Shown: positions 44,952 through 53,291 of the stretch, piece after piece
Numbering within the stretch: the stretch's first letter is position 1
Layout of the letters: every line of letters starts with the position of its first letter
DNA from: Halomonas sp. TA22
GTDB lineage: Bacteria; Pseudomonadota; Gammaproteobacteria; Pseudomonadales; Halomonadaceae
Direction: 5' to 3'
DNA: 64,000 bases
Assembly (NCBI RefSeq): GCF_013009075.1
Contig: NZ_CP053108.1
Location: forward strand, 2,480,001 to 2,544,000
Notes under the pieces: model-generated
What the model was told of the DNA's origin: nothing
Seen by the model: the letters and a program-made list of their open reading frames with translations, nothing else
Databases searched by the model: none
Program-made: the position numbers and the translations under genes

Positions 44952-44984
44952 AAAAAACGCTTTCGTATCAAGCACATGAATTTT

Positions 44985-45012
44985 AAAAAACCGCCTGTCG
45001 AGGCGGTTTTTT
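44985..45012. terminator. Terminator of the second tRNA cluster
   Basis: AAAAAACCGCCT-GTCG-AGGCGGTTTTTT; a symmetric stem with A-run and T-run, able to act on both strands. Confidence 0.9.
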
Positions 45013-45080
45013 GTTTGTCTGGAGCCATGCTGGCCATCCGCTCTGTTGCCCACCGCTACGCCTCAGCGTGGTGCGATTTT

Positions 45081-45098
45081 TGTCCTATATCTCTTACA
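45081..45098 (+). promoter_or_regulatory. GacA-box-like element upstream of the first GGA-rich RNA
   Basis: TGTCCT-ATATCT-CTTACA fits the GacA upstream activating sequence (TGTAAG-N6-CTTACA): the right half is exact, the left half matches in TGT only, and the 18-bp spacing is kept. It is about 70 bases before the likely RNA start. Confidence 0.5.
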
Positions 45099-45154
45099 AG
45101 ATAGACAAATATAGGTTAATAAACTTGCCTTCATGCACTGCCATACTGTGTTCA

Positions 45155-45282
45155 GGCAAGGAAGCGATGCAGGGAAGCGGGACCAGGATGGTTCGAGACT
45201 CAAGGATGCACGAACAGGATGTTTGTGAAGAGCATGACAAGGAAGCGACGTTCAAGCCCGGCCTGTGAAGGTCGGGCTTTTT
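45155..45282 (+). ncRNA. RsmY/RsmZ-type CsrA-sequestering small RNA, copy 1
   Basis: About 128 bases, non-coding, ending in a rho-independent terminator (AAGCCCGGCCT-GTGA-AGGTCGGGCTT plus T-run, 45254-45282). It holds seven GGA motifs, most in the CsrA/RsmA binding context A/C-GGA, e.g. CAAGGAAG, CAGGGAAG, CCAGGATG, CAAGGATG, ACAGGATG, CAAGGAAG. CACGAAC-AGGAT-GTTTGTG forms a hairpin with AGGA in its loop, the classic high-affinity site. The 5' end is inferred from a TACTGT -10-like element at 45144-45149. It shares a 20-base-plus block with copy 2. Confidence 0.75.
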
Positions 45283-45378
45283 CTGATCTGACGGGAGCGG
45301 CTGGAGTCGAGGAGATCGGGCGTGCTGATGATGGTCATTGTTATGGTGGACTTTCCCCCGCTCATGGCTTACATTGCC

Positions 45379-45396
45379 TGTCGCTTATTTCTTACA
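45379..45396 (+). promoter_or_regulatory. Second GacA-box-like element
   Basis: TGTCGC-TTATTT-CTTACA has the same layout as the element at 45081 (TGTC at the left, exact CTTACA at the right, N6 spacer). An extra CTTACA half-site lies 11 bases upstream (45368). It is followed after about 100 bases by a terminator and after about 240 bases by the second GGA-rich RNA. Confidence 0.45.
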
Positions 45397-45409
45397 TTAA
45401 GCATATTGC

Positions 45410-45506
45410 ATATTTAGTGCGTCTGGTTGCTCTGCGATGCATTTGCCTGTCCCTTTCGACACGAATGCGTTTTGCGCTGGCTACTCAAGGCCAGCGTTTT
45501 TTTTGG
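45410..45506 (+). ncRNA. Possible small transcript ending at a strong terminator
   Basis: Between the GacA-box-like element and 45506 no gene is seen, yet CGCTGGC-TACTCAAG-GCCAGCG followed by eight T (45477-45506) is a strong terminator. This implies a transcript of about 80-100 bases. It lacks GGA motifs, so it would not be a CsrA sponge. Its start is not known and it could be a leftover terminator. Confidence 0.35.
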
Positions 45507-45629
45507 TCGTCCGCCTAGGTGATATTCTCTTCCCAAGCGCTGCCGTGTGGCATAAGTATTTTTTTGCTTAATTTTTTTATTGATAACCTGGGTTAATGAT
45601 TGTCGAAAGCGAGAGTGGCATAGTGTATT

Positions 45630-45770
45630 CCATAGAGCGACGGATCGCTCTTCAGGGAGTGACGAGCAGGGACGCTCGACGGCTCAAGGATGCACGCACA
45701 GGATGTTCGTGGAGAGCATGACACGGAAGTATCGATCAAAGCCCGGCCTCGATTAGGCCGGGCTTTTTTT
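45630..45770 (+). ncRNA. RsmY/RsmZ-type CsrA-sequestering small RNA, copy 2
   Basis: About 140 bases, non-coding, ending in AAAGCCCGGCCT-CGATT-AGGCCGGGCTTT plus T-run (45738-45770). It shows at least three hairpins presenting GGA in loops: GAGCGA-CGGA-TCGCTC (45635-45650), CGAGC-AGGGAC-GCTCG (45663-45678) and CACG...AGGAT...CGTG (45693-45711), with further GGA at 45657, 45688, 45712 and 45725. It shares CAAGGATGCACG-x-ACAGGATGTT and a near-identical terminator with copy 1, so the two arose by tandem duplication. It is expected to titrate CsrA/RsmA under GacS/GacA control. Confidence 0.78.
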
Positions 45771-45912
45771 GCTCGTTGCTCGTTGCTCGTTTGCTCGCGT
45801 CTGCTCTGCCGACCGTGCAACGCCCGCTGACTTGTGCCGACCTGCACTCCCATCTACGCTTAAAAGGCTATCAGGAATTTTGGACCTCAAGGCCAAAGAC
45901 AAGGAGAGTTAC

Positions 45913-45999
45913 ATGTTGAAGTTTCTTGCGAGCACTGCCGGAATCATTTTTCTCATCGGCCTATTGGTCGTCATCGGGTTTTTCATGCTGATTTTCTAG
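45913..45999 (+). CDS. 28-residue single-span membrane protein
   Basis: An ATG at 45913 preceded by AAGGAGAG at good spacing opens a 28-residue frame, MLKFLASTAGIIFLIGLLVV then IGFFMLIF, made almost entirely of one membrane helix with a single N-terminal Lys. The ribosome site and the clean hydrophobic design support a real small protein. It lies between the second Rsm-like RNA and a FAH-family gene. Function unknown; toxin-like or regulatory membrane peptides have this look. Confidence 0.6.
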   Translation: MLKFLASTAGIIFLIGLLVVIGFFMLIF

Positions 46000-46174
46000 A
46001 CTCTGATCGAATGGTGTCACGCCCATTAGCATGATTCTCCTGGAACGAAGCGTGGCATGAGGCGTATTGTCGCGTCTGGCATCTGGACTGTGTCCTCCGC
46101 TGCGGTAGACTGTAGCGTTATTCAGTCAGCGGCAGTGTCGTTGCCGCCTTTTTTTGCCAGGAGAACATCCCGCC

Positions 46175-46840
46175 ATGCGCTTCGTTCCTCGTTTTACCGA
46201 TGGTCAGGAATTTCCCCATGCGCTGGGCAAGATTGTTTGCGTCGGCCGGAATTACGCTGATCATGCCAGGGAACTGGATAATCCGGTGCCCAGCGAGCCA
46301 CTGCTTTTCATCAAGCCCTCGACCTGTGCGGTTCCCCTTGACGAGCCCATCGACGCGCCTTTCTCTCGCGGCGATGTACATTACGAAACGGAACTTGCCC
46401 TGCTGATCGGCGAGACGCTCTCCCATGCCACTGCCTCGGAGGCCGAGCGGGCCGTAGTGGGTATTGGTGTGGCACTGGATCTTACCCTGCGCGATGTTCA
46501 GGCGCGTCTCAAGGAGCAGGGGCAGCCGTGGGAGATCGCCAAGGGTTTCGATGGCGCCTGCCCCCTGTCGCCTTTCCTGGCGATTCAGCGCGTGCCCAAC
46601 TGGAGTGCGCTGGCGTTCAGCCTGGATATCGACGGCGAGCGCCGCCAGAGTGGCGAGGGCTCCGATATGATCTTCCCGGTGGCTACGCTGCTTGCCGAGA
46701 TGAGCCGACACTTTACGCTGCTGCCGGGCGATGTGGTGCTGACAGGCACCCCTGCCGGAGTGGGCGAGCTGCCACGCGGTGCCGAGCTGCGCTTCAATCT
46801 GACCGGCGGTTTGGAAGTGGTGACCCGCGTCGTGGATTGA
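46175..46840 (+). CDS. Fumarylacetoacetate hydrolase family protein
   Basis: This 221-residue protein matches the short FAH-domain group (YcgM/FAHD1-like): KIVCVGRNYADHARELDNPVPSEPLLFIKPST at the N-terminus, metal-binding Glu in HYETELALLIG, GVALDLTLRDVQ, KGFDGACPLSP and DVVLTGTPAGVG. Members act as acylpyruvate hydrolases or oxaloacetate decarboxylases; the exact substrate cannot be told. The start at 46175 follows AGGAGA. A bidirectional terminator follows. Confidence 0.9.
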   Translation: MRFVPRFTDGQEFPHALGKIVCVGRNYADHARELDNPVPSEPLLFIKPSTCAVPLDEPIDAPFSRGDVHYETELALLIGETLSHATASEAERAVVGIGVALDLTLRDVQARLKEQGQPWEIAKGFDGACPLSPFLAIQRVPNWSALAFSLDIDGERRQSGEGSDMIFPVATLLAEMSRHFTLLPGDVVLTGTPAGVGELPRGAELRFNLTGGLEVVTRVVD

Positions 46841-46868
46841 TACCGCTACAGGGAACACGGTCCTCATG

Positions 46869-46903
46869 AAAAACGCCCCGTGGTGCTCACAAGGGGCGTT
46901 TTT
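46869..46903. terminator. Bidirectional terminator between the FAH gene and speA
   Basis: AAAAACGCCCC (46869-46879) pairs with GGGGCGTTTTT (46893-46903) around a 13-base loop; A- and T-runs serve both convergent genes. Confidence 0.88.
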
Positions 46904-46927
46904 CGTAACGGCACTCTGCGTGGTGGC

Positions 46928-48850
46928 TCACTCCAGGTAGGTATATCCTTCCAACCCCGCAGTGAGATACTCGAGGAAGCGCTCGCGCTCCTCTGCCTCA
47001 AGACCGCTGACGGCGAGCTGGTGTGCCAGACGCTCGCGTAGCACGTCGGCATCGAAGTTCACGTGATCGAGCACCTCGGCGACGGTATCGCCCTGAATGG
47101 CGTGTGATAGCATCCAGTTGCCCTCGGCGTCGAGGGCGGCATCCACCGAGTCGGTATCGCCGAACAGGTTATGCAAATCGCCGAGAATTTCCTGATAGGC
47201 GCCCACCAGGAACATACCGAGCAGCTTCTCTTCCCCTTCGTGCCACTCCGGCAGCGGTAGGGTGGATTCCACTCCCTGGCCATCGACATAACTGTCGATG
47301 CGTCCATCGCTGTCGCAGGTGATGTCCTGAATCACGCCGCGACGGCTGGGCGGACGGTCCAGGCCAGTCAGCGGTAGTACCGGGAAGATCTGTTGGATGC
47401 CCCATACATCGGGGACCGACTGGAACAGCGAGAAATTGACGAACAACTTGTCGGCGAGCTTCTCGGCGAGTTCGTCGCCGATCTCGCGATGGGCGCGGTT
47501 ACGCCCGTCGAGGCGCGAGCGCACTCGGGCGCAGGCGGCGAAATAGACCGCCTCACCCTCGGCGCGGGCCTCGAGTCCGATCAATCCCAGCAGGAAGCGC
47601 TCCTGCAGCTCACCCATGGCTTGCACCAGGTCGTGATAGGCCTCGACCAAGCCGCGTGGTTCATGCATGCCGGTCAGGCGCGAATGCACCTCCCACAGCT
47701 CGTCGACCTGCGGGTCTCCATGCACTTGGCGCGATGGCAGCTGCTCGCCGATGCGCTCCTCACCGATCACGTTGGCGATCAGTACGGCATGATGCGCCGT
47801 CAGTGCCCGGCCCGATTCGCTGATCAAGTGCGGGTGCGGCAGTCCCTCGGCTTCGCAGGCCTGACGGAAAGCCCACACGACGTTGCTGGCGTACTCGCGC
47901 ATCGAGTAGTTGATCGAGCAGTAGCTGCGCGAGCGGGTGCCTTCGTAGTCGACACCGAGGCCGCCGCCGACATCGACGGTGTCCACTGGTGCGCCCAGCT
48001 CACGCAGGCTCTGATAGAAGCGGGCGCATTCGCGCAGGCCGCGTTGGATGTCACGAATATTGGCGATCTGCGAGCCGAGGTGGAAGTGCACCAGTTGCAG
48101 GCTGGCAAGCGAGCCGGCTTCGCGCAGGCGTTCGACGACGCCGAGGAGCTGGCCGGCGGTAAGCCCGAACTTGGACTTCTCGCCGCCTGTGTTCTGCCAC
48201 TTGCCCTTGCCTACCGATGAGAGTCGTGCACGCAGGCCGATGCGTGGCGTCACGTCGAGTTCGCGGGCCTCCTCAAGTATCAGCTCGAGCTCTGAGAATT
48301 TCTCGACTACCAGGTAGACGCGGTGACCGAGCTTTTCACCCATCAGCGCCAGGCGCACATACTCGCGGTCCTTGTAGCCATTGCAGACGATGACTGAGGG
48401 ACCGTCGCCCGAGAGCGCAAGCACTGCTAGCAGTTCCGGCTTGCTGCCGGCCTCGAGGCCGACACGGTCACGGCCGCGCTCCTGGGTGGCGAGTATCTCC
48501 TCGACCACCCGGCGCTGCTGGTTGACCTTGATCGGATAGACCGCCGTGTAACCGCCGTCATAACGCTCTTCGGCCATGGCCGCATCGAAGGCGGCACACA
48601 GCTGCTCGACGCGGTCGTGCAGAATATCGGTGAAGCGCACCAGCAGGGGCAGGCGTAGCCCCGCCTCGCGCACCTGCTCGACCAGCTCGTCCAGCGGCAG
48701 GGCGGGGCCTTCGGCTTCGCTACCCAGCGGGCGCACCACGGTATGGCCACTGTCGTCGACATCGAAGTAACCACTGCCCCACTGGTCGATATTGTAGGTA
48801 CGGCGGGCTAGCTGGGACGGGCTTAGCAGCCCGGCATCGTTGAGGCTCAT
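46928..48850 (-). CDS. speA: Biosynthetic arginine decarboxylase
   Basis: This 640-residue PLP enzyme converts arginine to agmatine for putrescine synthesis. It has the fold III barrel with the PLP lysine in YPIKVNQQRRVVEEI, GLEAGSKPELL, the glycine loop VDVGGGLGVDYEGTRS, HLISESGRALTAHHAVL and WGIQQIFPVLPL. Length matches E. coli SpeA (about 658). Its start overlaps the thrB stop by 4 bases, so thrB-speA is one transcription unit. Confidence 0.95.
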   Translation of the reverse strand: MSLNDAGLLSPSQLARRTYNIDQWGSGYFDVDDSGHTVVRPLGSEAEGPALPLDELVEQVREAGLRLPLLVRFTDILHDRVEQLCAAFDAAMAEERYDGGYTAVYPIKVNQQRRVVEEILATQERGRDRVGLEAGSKPELLAVLALSGDGPSVIVCNGYKDREYVRLALMGEKLGHRVYLVVEKFSELELILEEARELDVTPRIGLRARLSSVGKGKWQNTGGEKSKFGLTAGQLLGVVERLREAGSLASLQLVHFHLGSQIANIRDIQRGLRECARFYQSLRELGAPVDTVDVGGGLGVDYEGTRSRSYCSINYSMREYASNVVWAFRQACEAEGLPHPHLISESGRALTAHHAVLIANVIGEERIGEQLPSRQVHGDPQVDELWEVHSRLTGMHEPRGLVEAYHDLVQAMGELQERFLLGLIGLEARAEGEAVYFAACARVRSRLDGRNRAHREIGDELAEKLADKLFVNFSLFQSVPDVWGIQQIFPVLPLTGLDRPPSRRGVIQDITCDSDGRIDSYVDGQGVESTLPLPEWHEGEEKLLGMFLVGAYQEILGDLHNLFGDTDSVDAALDAEGNWMLSHAIQGDTVAEVLDHVNFDADVLRERLAHQLAVSGLEAEERERFLEYLTAGLEGYTYLE

Positions 48851-49809
48851 GCAGGACTCCGGTCGGGGAGCGGGAGGGCGCCGCGGGAGAGGCGTTCGAG
48901 CAGTATGCGGCGAAACTGCTCCGGGTCATGGGGTGTCAGGTCGTGGGCTGGCGGGTCGACATACACCACCAGCAGACGCGATAGCCAGTAGCGCAGCGCA
49001 GTCATGCGCAGCATCATCGGCCAGGCTGCGCGCTCGGCATCGCTCAACTCACGGCGTGCCTGGTAGGCGCCGAGAATCACTGTATAGCGTTCGGCATCGA
49101 GACTGCCATCGGCTTGGGTCGCCCAGTCATTGATCACGATGGCCAGATCGAAGAGAAGATCGCCGGTGCAGCCGTTGTAGAAGTCGATGATGCCACCCAG
49201 CCGCTCGCCCTCGTACAGAGTATTGTCGCGAAACAGATCGCCGTGCAGGGCGCCCTGGGGCAGGTCCGGCGCACCGCCGAAGAACTCCTGATAGGCATCC
49301 ACCTCGTCGCTCATCAACAGCTGATCCTCTGGCGAGAGATAGCCCAGCACGCGGTGATGCATGGCAACCAGCCAGTGCAGGTCGCGAGGATTGGGGCGAT
49401 GCCCGTCGAAGTGGCGCGAGACGGCATGCATATGGCCAAGCGCGTAGCCCAGCGCACGGCACTGTTCGAGGTTCGGGGCCTTGGGATATTTGCCAGGCAG
49501 GCGCGGGAACAGCAGCGCCGGCTTGCCGGCCAGGCTCTGCAGCGCGATGCCTTGATGGTCATGCAGCGGGCCGGCAACCGGCAGCCGATGATCGGCAAGA
49601 TAGTCGAGCAGATCGACGAAGAACGGCAGCTCGTCATGATCGCCCTGTTCGAACAGCGTCAATACCAGCGCGTGGCGGTCGGTCGTGACGAAGTAGGTGG
49701 TGTTTTCCGTGCCGCTGGGCACGCCTTCGAGCTGGGTCAACGTGCCGGCATCGAAGCGCATAAGAAATTCCGCGACCTGAGCCTCGCTCAGCGGAGTGAA
49801 TACGGCCAT
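48847..49809 (-). CDS. thrB: Homoserine kinase, type II (APH fold)
   Basis: This 320-residue protein has the aminoglycoside-phosphotransferase-like fold used by the pseudomonad-type ThrB: MAVFTPLSEAQVAEFLMRFD, GTENTTYFVTTDRHALVLTLFE, the catalytic loop ALHGDLFRDNTLYEG and the metal motif GIIDFYNGCTGDLLFDLAI. It phosphorylates homoserine in threonine synthesis. A related kinase of the same fold (SrkA type) is a less likely alternative, because SrkA lacks this N-terminus. It is first in an operon with speA. Confidence 0.88.
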   Translation of the reverse strand: MAVFTPLSEAQVAEFLMRFDAGTLTQLEGVPSGTENTTYFVTTDRHALVLTLFEQGDHDELPFFVDLLDYLADHRLPVAGPLHDHQGIALQSLAGKPALLFPRLPGKYPKAPNLEQCRALGYALGHMHAVSRHFDGHRPNPRDLHWLVAMHHRVLGYLSPEDQLLMSDEVDAYQEFFGGAPDLPQGALHGDLFRDNTLYEGERLGGIIDFYNGCTGDLLFDLAIVINDWATQADGSLDAERYTVILGAYQARRELSDAERAAWPMMLRMTALRYWLSRLLVVYVDPPAHDLTPHDPEQFRRILLERLSRGALPLPDRSPA

Positions 49810-49906
49810 GTGTCTCTCGCCCCGGGGTTACCAAGCGGCACATTGTACCGTCTTGTCGTCGCTATGCACGAAAACTGTGGTGCAAGCACCTCTGCCCGCG
49901 ACTGTG

Positions 49907-50191
49907 CTAGCGCGGCGGGAGAACCCAGCCGGGCGCGCGGATATCGGTGCCGCTCTCGCGGGCGAAGTTGCCGTTGCCATCGTGATCCATCAGATGGTAG
50001 GCCTGGCCGCTGGCCGTGCGGATCTCGATGGCATAGAGGTGGCCATTGATGCGGTACTCGCGAATGGTATCCCCCCCCTCCTGACGCGTGGTGACGGTGG
50101 GGGCAGGAGCGGATTGCGCGACTACCGACGCGGCACCCAGCATCAGGCAGCTGCCCAAGAGCAGGGCGGTCAGAAACCGGGAAATATACAT
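49907..50191 (-). CDS. DUF2782 periplasmic protein
   Basis: This 94-residue protein has a signal peptide (FLTALLLGSCLMLGAASVVAQ) and the DUF2782 core: TVTTRQEGGDTIREYRINGHLYAIEI, then GQAYHLMDHDGNGNF and DIRAPGWVLPPR at the end. The family is small, gammaproteobacterial, usually beside polA and thrB, and of unknown function. The ATG at 50191 is chosen so the signal peptide is at the N-terminus; an in-frame ATG at 50263 would add a non-signal extension. Confidence 0.85.
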   Translation of the reverse strand: MYISRFLTALLLGSCLMLGAASVVAQSAPAPTVTTRQEGGDTIREYRINGHLYAIEIRTASGQAYHLMDHDGNGNFARESGTDIRAPGWVLPPR

Positions 50192-50418
50192 GATGACCTC
50201 CAGGAAATACGGCCAATAGCCAGGCACCGCTATGACAACGTCGGAGCACGAATGATTCACCATGAACGCTGAGCGGGGCAGCTGTCATCGTCAGCGCAAG
50301 ATACGCCAGGAACGGGGCCTGTGAAAGAGGAGACCAGGCGTGGCGTGCAGGATGCCTGACGCACGGCGACGAGCTGCGTATCATGGGCCCAACGACACGC
50401 TCAACGGATATGTTCGCC

Positions 50419-53235
50419 ATGGCTGCAACCCCCATCGTTCTCGTCGACGGATCCTCTTATCTCTATCGCGCCTTCCATGCGCTGCCGCCGCTGACCACTT
50501 CCCATGGGCAGCCTACCGGGGCGGTCAAGGGCGTACTCAACATGCTCAAGAGCCTGATTCGCCAATATCCGGATAGCCCCATGGCGGTGGTCTTCGATGC
50601 CAAGGGCAAGACCTTTCGCGACGATCTGTACGAGCAGTACAAGGCGCACCGGCCGCCGATGCCCGACGATCTGCGCAGCCAGGTCGAGTCGCTGCACGCC
50701 TGCGTGAAGGCGCTGGGTTTGCCGCTGCTGTGCATCGAGGGGGTCGAGGCCGATGACGTGATCGGCACCTTGGCGCGTCGGGCCACCGAGGCTGGCCGTG
50801 ACGCGGTGATCTCCACCGGCGACAAGGACATGGCGCAGCTGGTCAATGGGCATATCACCCTGGTCAACACCATGAAGGGCGAGACGCTGGATGTGGCCGG
50901 AGTGGAGAGCAAGTTCGGCCTGCCGCCCGAGCTGATCATCGATTTCCTGGCGTTGATGGGCGACAAGGTCGACAACATTCCCGGCGTGCCGGGGGTCGGC
51001 GAGAAGACCGCGCTGGGTCTGCTGCAGGGCATGGGTGGTGGGCTCGATACCATTTACGCCGACCTCGAGCGGGTCAAGACGCTCGACTTCCGCGGCGCCA
51101 AGACGCTGGCCAAGAAGCTCGACGAGCATCGCGAGCAGGCGTTCCTCTCCTACCAGCTCGCGACCATCAAGACCGACTGCGAGCTGCCGGTGGGGCTTGA
51201 CGATCTCGGCATCGCCCACCCCGATCGCGAGACGCTCAAGCGGCTATATACCGAGCTCGAGTTCAAGGCCTGGCTCTCTGAGCTACTGGCCGGCAAGGAC
51301 GAGGGGGTGGATGATGTTCCCGGCGGGGTGGGCGTCAGTTCCGGTGCTGCGCCCAAAGGGGAGAGCGGCGACTCGACCAGTGCCAGCTTCGACTTCGACG
51401 CGCCGCCGGAGAGCGTGGCCGCGTGCAAGAATCACCTGCTCCTGACCCAGCAGGAGCTCGATGGCTGGCTGGCGCGGCTGGATGCCTGTGAGGCATTCTG
51501 CTTCGATCTCGAGACCAATAGCCTCAACTACATGGAGGCCGAGATCGTCGGCGTTGGCTTGGCATTGGAGCCCGGCGAGGCGGCCTACATTCCACTCGCC
51601 CACGACTATCTCGACGTGCCCGATCAGCTTGATCGCGATAGCGTACTGGCCACGCTCAAGCCGCTGTGGGAGGACCCCAAGCGCGGCAAGATCGGCCAGA
51701 ATCTCAAGTACGACATCTCGGTGCTGTCCAACTACGGCATTCACGTCAAGGGCGCGCTCACCGACACCATGCTCGAATCCTACGTACTCAACTCCACCGC
51801 CACGCGCCACGACATGGATTCGCTGGCACTCAAGTACCTGGGCCACAAGACCGTCAGTTTCGAGGATATCGCTGGCAAGGGGACCAAGCAGCTTACCTTC
51901 AACCAGATCGATCTCGAGCAGGCGGTGCCCTACGCCTGCGAGGATGCCGACATCACCCTGCGGCTGCACTGTGCGCTGCGCCCGCGCATCGAGGCCGAAG
52001 GGCGCCTGGCCGAGGTGCTCGATACGCTGGAGCGGCCATTGATCCCGGTGCTGTCGCGCATGGAGCGCACCGGCGTGGCACTGGATGCCGAGCGTCTGCA
52101 CACGCAAAGTCAGGAGCTTGCCGAGCGCATCCGCGAACTGGAGAGTCATGCTTTCGAACTCGCCGGACGCGAATTCAACCTCGGCTCGCCCAAGCAGCTC
52201 GGCCAGATCCTGTTCGAGGAGCAGAAGATCCCGGTAATCAAGAAAACTCCCAAGGGAGCCCCCTCCACCGCTGAGGCGGTGCTCGAGGAGCTGGCGCTAG
52301 ACTACCCGCTGCCCAAGGTGATCATGGAACATCGTGGCCTGGCCAAGCTCAAGTCGACCTACACCGACAAGCTGCCACTGCTGATCAACAAGCGCAGCGG
52401 GCGGGTGCATACCAGCTACCATCAGGCAGTCACCGCCACCGGGCGGCTCTCGTCGTCCGACCCCAACCTGCAGAACATTCCCATCCGTACCGAGGAGGGC
52501 AGGAAGATTCGGCAGGCCTTCATCGCCCGCCCCGGGTATCGTATCGTCGCCGCCGACTACTCGCAGATCGAGCTGCGCATCATGGCGCATCTCTCCGAGG
52601 ATGCGGGGCTGCTCTCGGCCTTCGCCGAGGATCGCGACATTCACACCGCTACTGCCGCCGAGGTGTTCGGCGTGGCGCTCGACAAGGTCAGCGGCGATCA
52701 GCGGCGCAGCGCCAAGGCAATCAACTTCGGGCTAATCTACGGCATGAGCGCCTGGGGGCTCTCCAAGCAGCTGCATATCGAGCGCGGCCAGGCGCAGACC
52801 TATATCGAGCGCTACTTCGACCGCTATCCCGGTGTGGCGCGCTACATGGACCGTATCCGGGCCCAGGCCGCCGAGGACGGCTTCGTCGAGACGGTGTTCG
52901 GTCGGCGCCTCTATCTGCCCGAGATTCGTGCCCAGAATCACGCTCGCCGCCAGGGGGCCGAGCGCACCGCGATCAATGCGCCGATGCAGGGCACCGCCGC
53001 AGATATCATCAAGCGGGCCATGATTGCCGTCGATGCCTGGTTGCAGGACGAGGCGTGCATGTTCGATGCCTGGATGGTGATGCAGGTCCACGACGAACTG
53101 GTCTTCGAAGTGAAAGAGGTCCAGGTCGAAGGTTTCATCGACGCGGTCAAGGGGTACATGCGCGACGCCGCCGAGCTCAAGGTGCCGCTGGTCGTCGAGG
53201 CGCAGAGCGGCGCCAACTGGGACGAGGCGCACTAG
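50419..53235 (+). CDS. polA: DNA polymerase I
   Basis: This roughly 938-residue enzyme has all three activities: an N-terminal 5' nuclease (VLVDGSSYLYRAFHALPPL, VEADDVIGTLA, STGDKDMAQLV), a 3'-5' exonuclease with intact acidic residues (AFCFDLETNSLNY), and the polymerase with motif A VAADYSQIELRIMAHLS, motif B RRSAKAINFGLIYGMS and motif C VMQVHDELVFEV. The start is uncertain among 50383, 50410 and 50419; 50419 (MAATPIVLVDGSS) fits family alignments best. Divergent from the DUF2782 gene. Confidence 0.97.
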   Translation: MAATPIVLVDGSSYLYRAFHALPPLTTSHGQPTGAVKGVLNMLKSLIRQYPDSPMAVVFDAKGKTFRDDLYEQYKAHRPPMPDDLRSQVESLHACVKALGLPLLCIEGVEADDVIGTLARRATEAGRDAVISTGDKDMAQLVNGHITLVNTMKGETLDVAGVESKFGLPPELIIDFLALMGDKVDNIPGVPGVGEKTALGLLQGMGGGLDTIYADLERVKTLDFRGAKTLAKKLDEHREQAFLSYQLATIKTDCELPVGLDDLGIAHPDRETLKRLYTELEFKAWLSELLAGKDEGVDDVPGGVGVSSGAAPKGESGDSTSASFDFDAPPESVAACKNHLLLTQQELDGWLARLDACEAFCFDLETNSLNYMEAEIVGVGLALEPGEAAYIPLAHDYLDVPDQLDRDSVLATLKPLWEDPKRGKIGQNLKYDISVLSNYGIHVKGALTDTMLESYVLNSTATRHDMDSLALKYLGHKTVSFEDIAGKGTKQLTFNQIDLEQAVPYACEDADITLRLHCALRPRIEAEGRLAEVLDTLERPLIPVLSRMERTGVALDAERLHTQSQELAERIRELESHAFELAGREFNLGSPKQLGQILFEEQKIPVIKKTPKGAPSTAEAVLEELALDYPLPKVIMEHRGLAKLKSTYTDKLPLLINKRSGRVHTSYHQAVTATGRLSSSDPNLQNIPIRTEEGRKIRQAFIARPGYRIVAADYSQIELRIMAHLSEDAGLLSAFAEDRDIHTATAAEVFGVALDKVSGDQRRSAKAINFGLIYGMSAWGLSKQLHIERGQAQTYIERYFDRYPGVARYMDRIRAQAAEDGFVETVFGRRLYLPEIRAQNHARRQGAERTAINAPMQGTAADIIKRAMIAVDAWLQDEACMFDAWMVMQVHDELVFEVKEVQVEGFIDAVKGYMRDAAELKVPLVVEAQSGANWDEAH

Positions 53236-53255
53236 CGTGCCGGTTCTGCTGGTCT

Positions 53256-53280
53256 AACGCCACCGTCATGCGGTGGCGTT
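53256..53280. terminator. Terminator between polA and the iron ABC genes
   Basis: AACGCCACCG-TCATG-CGGTGGCGTT, 10-bp arms, lies between the convergent stops at 53235 and 53292. Confidence 0.75.
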
Positions 53281-53291
53281 TCAATGAAGGA

